From Liolophura sinensis (Eukaryota > Mollusca > Polyplacophora > Chitonida > Chitonidae): a DNA stretch of 64,000 bases. Positions 58,049 to 64,000 of the stretch are shown here, piece by piece (the stretch's first letter is position 1; every line of letters begins with the position of its first letter). Made by a program: the position numbers and the translations under genes. The notes beneath the pieces were generated by a model. The model was given only the letters and a program-made list of their open reading frames with translations, did no database searches and was not told the DNA's origin. The DNA lies in assembly GCF_032854445.1 (NCBI RefSeq), contig NC_088298.1:23399295-23463294 (forward strand), read 5' to 3'.

Positions 58049-58652
58049 CCCACATGATTTTCAATTTGGAAATTTTTTTCATGCTCACAGAAGTGAAAAA
58101 AATATTTTCGCCCACTTACACATGTTAACATACTCATATGCCTATTTACCTCTCTGTCAATTCATTAGAGAGATATTAACAGACCTGCTATCCAATTAAA
58201 TTTGTGACTCTTTTGATCTTTTGACCTGACTGTGAATGTGGTTTAGACAGATTTACATTGTAAGGAGATGATAAAAGGTTTCAGATTTAGGCATACGGTA
58301 TTTAATATCTCTCCGCGTAAATTTTTGATTCATCACTATTTGAAGTTTATGTTGCTTTTTTAATAAAAGATGACGATGTCTGATATGGATTTATAATGAT
58401 GAAATAAACTGCCGTGGGAAACGAGACAAGATTCGCACCAAGTCGAACTCATTCAGCACCACACGAGAATTCATGGTCACCGTGCACCTGTTTGTAAAAC
58501 ATTCGAATTCTCATCACTTGATTGCATTTAGAGACAGAAATGCAAGTGACAATGGCTTCAATAGTCACAATTCAACTACGCACACACACAGTTACGACGA
58601 TCGAAGCTCCAGTGACTGAAACAAAACCACAAAATTAGAGGAAGGCACTTAC

Positions 58653-58760
58653 CACACTTGACAAGTTGTTTGAGTCCCGGCCTAAAATGCCCGGATAACG
58701 GAAGCACTCTCCGCCATCTGCATGTATTTAATCCCCAATCCCGGAGAGCTACCTCTAGCC
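58653..58760 (-). other. PPP1R9: Candidate non-coding first exon of PPP1R9
   Basis: The minus strand reads GGCGGAGAGTGCTTCCGTTA, TCCGGGCATTTTAGGCCGGG, ACTCAAACAACTTGTCAAGT, GTG|GTAAGTGCC, a GC-richer stretch ending at a consensus donor (58652). A spliced leader is required by the acceptor at 41513, and this is the only strong donor I saw near a GC-rich, promoter-like segment upstream. The transcription start is not defined; 58760 is a guess. It could belong to another transcript. Confidence 0.45.
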
Positions 58761-59007
58761 AGCCCACAAATTACAGCCAAATAACTAATATTTTCCCTGT
58801 TGCGACTAGCAATTGAAAGGAAAAAGATTTCAAAACGAAATTAAACTGCCCAAGTGTGGATTATTCGTCGTGTTAAGTGGATTTTTAATGTTTCAGACGA
58901 TAATTACAGCGCCCCCTGGTGAAGATCGAGTGAGTTCTGCGTCGTGCATTGATAGGCCTGCAACACGTGAGCGGAGTTGGTTTGTCTAAAACACTGGGTG
59001 GGTTTGA
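58761..59007. promoter_or_regulatory. Putative bidirectional promoter between PPP1R9 and NPEPPS
   Basis: Fewer than 350 bp separate the candidate minus-strand leader from the plus-strand NPEPPS start. The interval is locally richer in CpG (GTCGTGTT, ACGATAATTACAGCGCCCCC, GATCGAG, GCGTCGTGC, ACGTGAGCGGAG) than the surrounding introns and contains no TATA box at a sensible distance from either gene. Head-to-head housekeeping promoters commonly look like this; function is inferred from position only. Confidence 0.45.
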
Positions 59008-59436
59008 ATGTTTCATAGCAGCATTCGGTCTTTTCGTTTCACTGCTCAATTCCTCGTTCAAAGGAAGCATAGTTCAATTAAACTTTATCCTGTAAAGTCC
59101 ACAAAAGTAATTAATTCAACTGTCTTTCGCTCGATTGGGACGTTGTTTGAGCGACGTCGCTTTGTTCCTCGTCGCTTAGGACGCTTTCTGTTTCACAATC
59201 GCCTTGCTTCTAGTTTTTTCGCTTCTGAGAAATTTTCCAAATTAAAATTGTTATATTCAAAGTCAGAGTTGGCTAGACAGTTTTGTCGCCCATTTTATAG
59301 ACCAAGAGACAACATGCCTGAAAAGAAACCATTCCAACGCCTTCCAACCGATGTGGTACCAGTCAACTATGACATCCGCCTTGAGCCAAACTTGAAAACG
59401 TTCGTCTTCAAAGGAAGTGAAAAAATCGATGTACAG
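59008..59436 (+). CDS. NPEPPS: Puromycin-sensitive aminopeptidase exon 1
   Basis: Encodes 143 residues ending exactly at CAG|GTAATT. From Met103 (59314) it reads MPEKKPFQRLPTDVVPVNYD, IRLEPNLKTFVFKGSEKIDVQ, matching the start of the M1-family cytosolic aminopeptidase (MPEKRPFERLP in human), a zinc enzyme that trims neutral and basic residues from peptides. This stretch begins the N-terminal beta domain; the GAMEN and HEXXH catalytic motifs are in later exons outside the window. The first Met (59008) adds 102 residues rich in Arg, Lys, Ser and Phe with almost no acidic residues, resembling a mitochondrial presequence. That ATG has T at -3 (weak) and Met103 has A at -3 (better), so leaky scanning could give two products. 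Human also has an in-frame extension before the equivalent Met. Confidence 0.93.
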
Positions 59437-61396
59437 GTAATTGATTTTAGGTCACAAGGTTGAGACAAAATCTAATATACTCGATATCATACTCGATACA
59501 GGTAATGCTATAGGCCTAGGCAAATTGTACAATATAAGGCAGCTAAAGTGTTTGAAAGGACCAAATCTTTGTAGTTTACATTAATAGGGACACCTTGAAT
59601 CCACATGGAGCCATGGGAAAAAGTATGATGTCTGTTTACACAAAATAATCCATGGTAACAACTGTTACATTTATCAAGGGGGCCTGTGTAGCTGATGGGG
59701 TTAGCAAGCCTGCAGGGTGCAATGGCCCAGAACCCTCCCACCAATGGGGTTGTTGAGAATTCAAATCCAACTCCTACTAACATCCTCTCCGTTTGTACGT
59801 GGGAATATCAGCCAGTAACCTGCTGGTGGTCTTGGGTTTTCCCATAATGCTGGCCGCCTTCATATAAGTGAAATATTCTTGAGTATGTCGTAGAACACCA
59901 GTCAAATGAAAAACCAAAACCAAAGCACAGCATGAAAACTTTCAAGCTTGCTATATCAGTTGACCACTACAAGTTAATCCTGATAGTAAGGGCACTGCCA
60001 TGAGAGTAACAATGCAAAATGCTTTCTAATGTGTCACTGCCAAAGAGAAATAATTTGGGCTTTATCCTTTGAAATAAAATGCTTCCTTCCACAGCTGTCA
60101 CTAGTAGTTGTTGGGCATGAGATCTGTCCTATTTTTGGAAGAATTCCTCTTTATTTATACAAAAAATGCATCAGAAAAATGTTCAGAATTTAATTCAGAA
60201 ATGCTAAAAATGACAAAATTATGGTCGTGCTGTAAAGTTTCCTCTTTTTCATCCTAGTATCTGTCTCATCCCTGAGTTGTACATTATACTGAAACACCTA
60301 CTCAAAGAGAAATTTCAATGATAAACTCACCTGAAACTTTACACACTCTTCTATTTTTTCTTAACACCAGACTCTTCGGCACATCTACCACAAAAATATT
60401 TCACCTTAGGCAAGGTAACAAGCTAAGATGGCTGCAATACCTTTTCTTTGCAGGGATGGAGCAAAATATCCTAAGACAAATTTGATCATGTTTCATATTG
60501 TAACTCTCCTGGCTATGCCACTCATATCAGAATGATACTAGTCATGTAGTGAGTTACATAGGATGGTAACGATCCATATTATCTTGGCAATTACTTGCTA
60601 TGTCTAGCCAATTCAGACTTCATCTAAGCTGATTTTGGACAACCTGTACATGGTTAGGACAGCAAGAGCGTAAAGAGAATAACAAATTGGATCACAGGGT
60701 TACATCCACAGTTTGCAGGTTTGGGCGTGGATTTAAATGCAGAGTGATGTCAGGTGCCTGGCAAGAGCTGTGGTTTCCCTTGGGTTCTTGGGTTTCCCTT
60801 GCCAGGTTTCCTCCATCCATAAACCTGAGTAGGGTCATGTAAGGAGAGTTGGGGGAGTGAGTTTAAGCATATAATTTAACACCAAAGTGAACTGCAGTTT
60901 TGTTGGCAATCAATGGCTGAGTCTTTACTGCCATTTTAAATCATGCAATGAACAGTCTGTACACTCCTGAAATATTAACCCTTAAGTTAATACCTTTACT
61001 GTTTGACCTTAAAAGCTGAAGTACATGTGGATATTCACGTACATGTAAGTACTTGTAGGAGTGGGTGCGGGTATGAACAATAGTTAGACGGTATTTCTCT
61101 CTGTTTTCTTGTCAGACACAGTTAGCACATATCAAGAAACCAGATATAAATACATTCTGTAGCTATAGGTGTTAAACAGCCCCTACATAACTATGCCTTA
61201 GAAGCAGACACTTACATGTACATATCGTTGTTTCACCCATCAAAATTAAAAAGTAATGCCACATCATGTCATTTTGTCTTGTTACAAGGGAGGTAACTCA
61301 GTGGAAGCCTGTAATGTTAACAAATACATGTACTGATTACTTGTTACGAACAGATGCCTGTATGTGGCAATTTTGTCATTCGTCTGTTTATTTCAG
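59437..61396 (+). other. NPEPPS: NPEPPS intron 1
   Basis: It runs from donor GTAATT to acceptor TTTATTTCAG. It contains a sense SINE (59685-59912) and a possible decayed fragment near 60770-60840 (GGGTTTCCCTTGCCAGGTTTCCTCC). The remainder shows no feature. Confidence 0.85.
59685..59912 (+). mobile_element. SINE, sense, diverged head
   Basis: GGGGGCCTGTGTAGCTGATG, GGGTTAGCAAGCCTGC, the box B region GAGAATTCAAATCC, the core CCCATAATGCTGGCCGCCTT, CATATAAGTGAAATATTCTTGAGTA, and the end CAGTCAAATGAAAAA. Confidence 0.82.
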
Positions 61397-61472
61397 GTTA
61401 ATAAACCCACTTCCAAGATTGTCATCAACTCGGCTGATATAGAAATTCAAGCAGCGTCCTACCAAGCGGCAG
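61397..61472 (+). CDS. NPEPPS: Puromycin-sensitive aminopeptidase exon 2
   Basis: The 76-nt exon after TTTATTTCAG encodes VNKPTSKIVINSADIEIQAA, SYQAA plus one base, ending at G|GTTTGT. Human NPEPPS has the corresponding segment of the N-terminal beta domain (QATNQIVMNCADIDIITASY). Phase 0 in and phase 1 out fit the flanking exons. The donor GTTTGT is not ideal, but no alternative keeps the frame. Confidence 0.9.
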
Positions 61473-61747
61473 GTTTGTAGGAATGGTCAAAACAGGAAAA
61501 GGAAAGCAGTTGTAGTGAAAAACACAAAGGGTTGAATAATTGGAGCAGTTAGTTTCTGTGTCACTATTTTATCAGGATGTCTTCTGGCACAAATAGGCAG
61601 TTGAATTTTGCTCGTCTTCTGTGCGAGGCAAAGGTGCCTGTATAGAAGAGATGCAGTGAGTATGGACCATTAGCTGTATGTGGGTCAGCTATGGATACTT
61701 TTTGTGAGTACATGTATGTCAACTGTGTCCTCGCCACAATATGACTG

Positions 61748-62024
61748 GGGGCCCCCGTGGCTCAGTTGGTTAGTGCGCTAGCGGAGCGTAATGACAACAG
61801 ACTAATAACAGACTCTCAACAGTGTGGCCGCTGTGAGTTCAAGTCCAGCTCAGGCTGGCTTCCTCTCCGGCCTCACGTGGAAAAGTCTGGCTGCAACGTG
61901 AGGATGGTCGTGGGTTTCCCCGCAGGCTTTGCCTGGTTTCATCCCACCATAATGCTGGCTGCCGTCGTATAAGTGAAATATTCTTGAGTACGGCATAAAA
62001 CACCAATCAAATAAATAAAACAAT
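61748..62024 (+). mobile_element. tRNA-derived SINE, full length, sense
   Basis: Starts GGGGGCCCCCGTGGCTCAGT, TGGTTAGTGCGCTAGCG with a good Pol III box A (TGGCTCAGTTGG). Box B region GTGAGTTCAAGTCC. The body includes GGTCGTGGGTTTCCCCGCAG and the core CACCATAATGCTGGCTGCCG, TCGTATAAGTGAAATATTCTTGAGTA, CGGCATAAAACACCAATCAA, with the tail ATAAATAAAA. This copy gives the sense orientation for the family. Confidence 0.9.
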
Positions 62025-62051
62025 ACGGCTGAAATATTCCTGATATTTTGT

Positions 62052-62238
62052 TACTGTAATTGTTCAGCCTTTTCGTATGTTTGTAACATGTTTATTCAAG
62101 CATATTCTGAAAGCTTTATTCTTTGTTGACTGATAAAATAATACTTTTGGGAAGCGTGGACACTGGTCAATCCAACTAATAAAATTTTGTTTCTAGATGA
62201 TATTAAAAATCTGCATATGCAAAAAAGTTGAATCAGTG
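62052..62238. mobile_element. MITE-like element, family A
   Basis: TACTGTAATTGTTCAGCCTT, TTCGTATGTTTG...CATATTCTGAAAGCTTTATTC...CATATGCAAAAAAGTTGAATCAGTGTA. Its interior is shortened. Confidence 0.72.
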
Positions 62239-62352
62239 TAACCCATAATCATTCATTCATTTATTTTGTGAGTATGTGTTTTATAAAACCGATGTATTGT
62301 TCTCTGATTAGCTCAGTTGACTTCATATAAACCTCATGTTTTGTTTCTGAAG

Positions 62353-62435
62353 GAGCCTCTGACAAGGTTGATGCGAAAGTTGACTTCAGTGTCGAAGATG
62401 AGACAGTCACATTCACGTTTCCTGCGGATTTACAG
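62353..62435 (+). CDS. NPEPPS: Puromycin-sensitive aminopeptidase exon 3
   Basis: The 83-nt exon after GTTTCTGAAG completes Gly from exon 2 and encodes ASDKVDAKVDFSVEDETVTF, TFPADLQ, ending at CAG|GTACTT. The ending aligns with human EDEKVTLSFPSTLQ, where the next residues (TGTGTLKIDF-like) begin the following exon. That next exon was not found before the end of the window. The start of this exon is confirmed by phase (one base carried plus 83 equals 28 codons). Confidence 0.9.
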
Positions 62436-64000
62436 GTACTTGGCCACGAATGAAATAAATACAATTATGTGTAAGGAAGCACTCTGGTGCTTATGGGCTT
62501 CTTCCACACATGAACCTAGCTTCTATCATTTAAGTTAAAAGTGTTTGAGTGCAGTGTTAAACACCTACATGCATCAGATAAGTATAGTAAGGAAATCCAT
62601 TAACCTGTCCAGGGCTCGATTTAGCTGCCTGCTGATGGCTAACAAAAAAAACAAGGGAAAAGAAAAAGAACTTGATTGTGTATAAAATGCCTTATGTGTT
62701 GGTGTTACAAAAAACTATTTTCAATAGTTCGTCCTTGTAAAGGTGACAGGTCGTGTTCTGTTCCATGTGTTAGGTGCGTTGTGATTGGCTATCTGGAGCT
62801 TCAGCAGCCAGATACCAGTTTGTGTAGGCATGTTTGCTTTATTGACGGCCAAAATGAAACTTCAATGCCTGTCCCCAGTTGGCAAAGTGACAGCTGCAGA
62901 ACAGTGCAAACAGTTTGGAGAAGACTTTTACTGTGACGCAAATATATTGTTTTGTAAATATTGTCAACACAGCATAGATTATACGCGCGTGGATACCGTG
63001 AAAGGCCATATTAGATCGACAAAACGTTACCATTCCCGCTCGAGTTAAAACGAAAGGTGTGCACGCCAAAGTACATGTAAGACAGTTAACTCTTGTATCA
63101 AAGTCAAAGGACCTACGGGATGAGTTTGTCCAAGACTTTGTAACAATGTGTACAGTTGCAGACGTTCCACTGGAGAAAAGGGATAAAATTGTTCTCAAAC
63201 ACGGCAAACAATGCAGTAGTCTGCCACAAACATCCACGCTCAGACACCTTCATTTTGAAACACACCGTCTTTTTGACAGACATTTTGATTGTCTCAAATC
63301 ACATGTGAAGGATGTGCCTGTATGCATTATTGCAGACGAGACCACAGACTGTCGTGATCACAGAATTCTAAAGGTGATTGTAGGAATTCAAGGTTCATAT
63401 TAGCTGATTGATGTCATAACACTTGAAAAATGCAACCACTCACCACTCAGTAGAGGTGTCATTCAATCTGTCACAAGTGTGGGTATTCACGAATGTCATT
63501 GCATTCGTGTCTGATTCCGCTGCCTACAAGGCTACTGAAAAAACACTTTTAGGGAGGTGATGTCTCCAGTATTTCCAAACGCCAGGCATATGCTGTGTTT
63601 GGCACACATACTGAATACTGAACCCACCCGGAGATATGTTTGTGAACTGACTTTTCTCAGACTGTCACACTGATCACAATGCTTACGTCGGCTTTCTTTA
63701 AAAACCATGGCAGAAAGTGTCATTATCTCACATATTTGAAACACTTTGTGAGTAGTTCCCAAGTAAATCTGCCCCCCATCGGTGTCTACAGGGGGACTCC
63801 TGGTTTGAGGCAGCCATTTACCATTCCAGCCAATTACACATGTATGAGGGTTTCTTCAAGACCGAAGCAAATCAAGGGATGGCAGTGGAATGAATCATTG
63901 AACTTACATCTCACAAAACCATGTACTCAGAAATCTTGCTTCAACTTCACCTCATAAGTGAGAACTGTGGCCGTCTCATTTCTGCCCTTACAACCTTAGA
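62436..64000 (+). other. NPEPPS: NPEPPS intron 3 (incomplete)
   Basis: It begins at the donor GTACTT. Its first 330 bp show nothing notable; the rest is a decayed hAT-type transposon. No NPEPPS exon was recognised to the end of the window. Confidence 0.75.
62780..63960 (+). pseudogene. Broken hAT-type transposase (CGGBP1/BED-like N-terminus)
   Basis: Three plus-strand ORF pieces run in order but are separated by stops and frame changes. The first (to 63048) has FCKYCQHSIDYTRVDTVKGH followed by IRSTKRYH, a C2-H2 finger of the BED/CGGBP1 kind. The second (63059-63403) includes FVQDFVTMCTVADVPLEK and IIADETTDCRDHRILKVIVG, where ADETTD corresponds to the first acidic catalytic region of the hAT RNase H-like fold. 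The third (63679-63957) has FFKNHGRKCHYLTYLKHF and LPP, followed by GTPG where a functional copy would usually continue into a conserved TRWNSW-like block. The reading frame is also disrupted at 63404-63680. Terminal repeats and target duplications were not identified; the element may continue beyond 64000. It is clearly non-functional as it stands. Confidence 0.72.

Larger units (their letters stand above)
41513..58653 (-). other. PPP1R9: Putative PPP1R9 5' intron, about 17 kb
   Basis: It is delimited by the acceptor at 41513 and the candidate donor at 58652-58647. No protein-coding exon was found. It contains SINEs, MITEs and the arrays at 42935, 44254, 48876 and 56228. Stretches with no recognised feature include 43660-44220, 45360-46160, 53880-55180 and 56360-57970. 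Confidence 0.45.
61473..62352 (+). other. NPEPPS: NPEPPS intron 2
   Basis: It contains a full-length sense SINE (61748-62024) immediately followed by a family A MITE (62052-62238). Nothing else was recognised. Confidence 0.85.

Noticed and set aside
61748-61830. Possible tRNA gene from box A and box B-like sequences
   Set aside because: It is the head of a SINE followed by the SINE body; no cloverleaf with matched acceptor stem could be drawn. The same holds for 8640-8713 and 53517-53590.

Overview
The window is animal nuclear DNA: AT-rich, intron-dominated and full of repeats. Two gene 5' portions lie head to head, separated by long introns packed with short non-autonomous elements and minisatellites. 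Many copies of a Pol III-type SINE are present (tRNA-like head, a conserved core reading TAAGTGAAATATTCTTGAGTA, and an AAATA-type tail). A second SINE ends in an ACTC tail. From memory both are typical of mollusc genomes, so a mollusc is the best guess; no search could be run.

Gene 1 (minus strand) is a neurabin/spinophilin (PPP1R9) homologue. A large first coding exon (38864-41028) is followed by a 31 kb intron, then exon 2 (7517-7632), exon 3 (5630-5769, holding the PP1-binding RVxF-type segment) and the first 46 nt of exon 4 (1-46), which leads towards the PDZ domain outside the window. All reading phases join without adjustment. A strong acceptor at 41512 shows that upstream 5'UTR is spliced, and a plausible non-coding first exon ends at a consensus donor at 58653. 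A separate 391-codon ORF (12734-13909, minus strand) sits in the 31 kb intron, preceded by its own acceptor. It carries a KVSF motif and a hydrophobic C-terminus.

Gene 2 (plus strand) is puromycin-sensitive aminopeptidase (NPEPPS). Exons lie at 59008-59436, 61397-61472 and 62353-62435, again phase-consistent; the catalytic domain lies beyond the window. The intron after exon 3 contains a broken hAT-type transposase. The interval of about 250-350 bp between the two genes is a candidate bidirectional promoter.

The most unusual signal is at the 5' splice sites of PPP1R9 exons 2 and 3. Both have been tandemly amplified into the following intron. At exon 3, a 36-bp minisatellite carries extra in-frame GTGAGT donors that would add 12, 24 or 36 residues immediately after the PP1-binding motif. 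At exon 2, a 91-bp repeat (four units) consists of a 64-nt intron-like part and a 27-nt exon copy, flanked by AG and GT and phase-compatible for 9-residue insertions.

Other structures include a 0.9 kb element with terminal inverted repeats whose interior is a 65-bp hairpin satellite (34088-34987), a 128-bp satellite with a CRE-like TGACGTC in each unit (9.25-10.64 kb), a 105-bp satellite open as ten 35-residue repeats (44254-45350), and a 1.77 kb 23-bp minisatellite (24945-26715). There are also several families of MITE-like palindromic elements, inverted SINE pairs, and clusters of CAGGT/ACCTG E-box-like sites.
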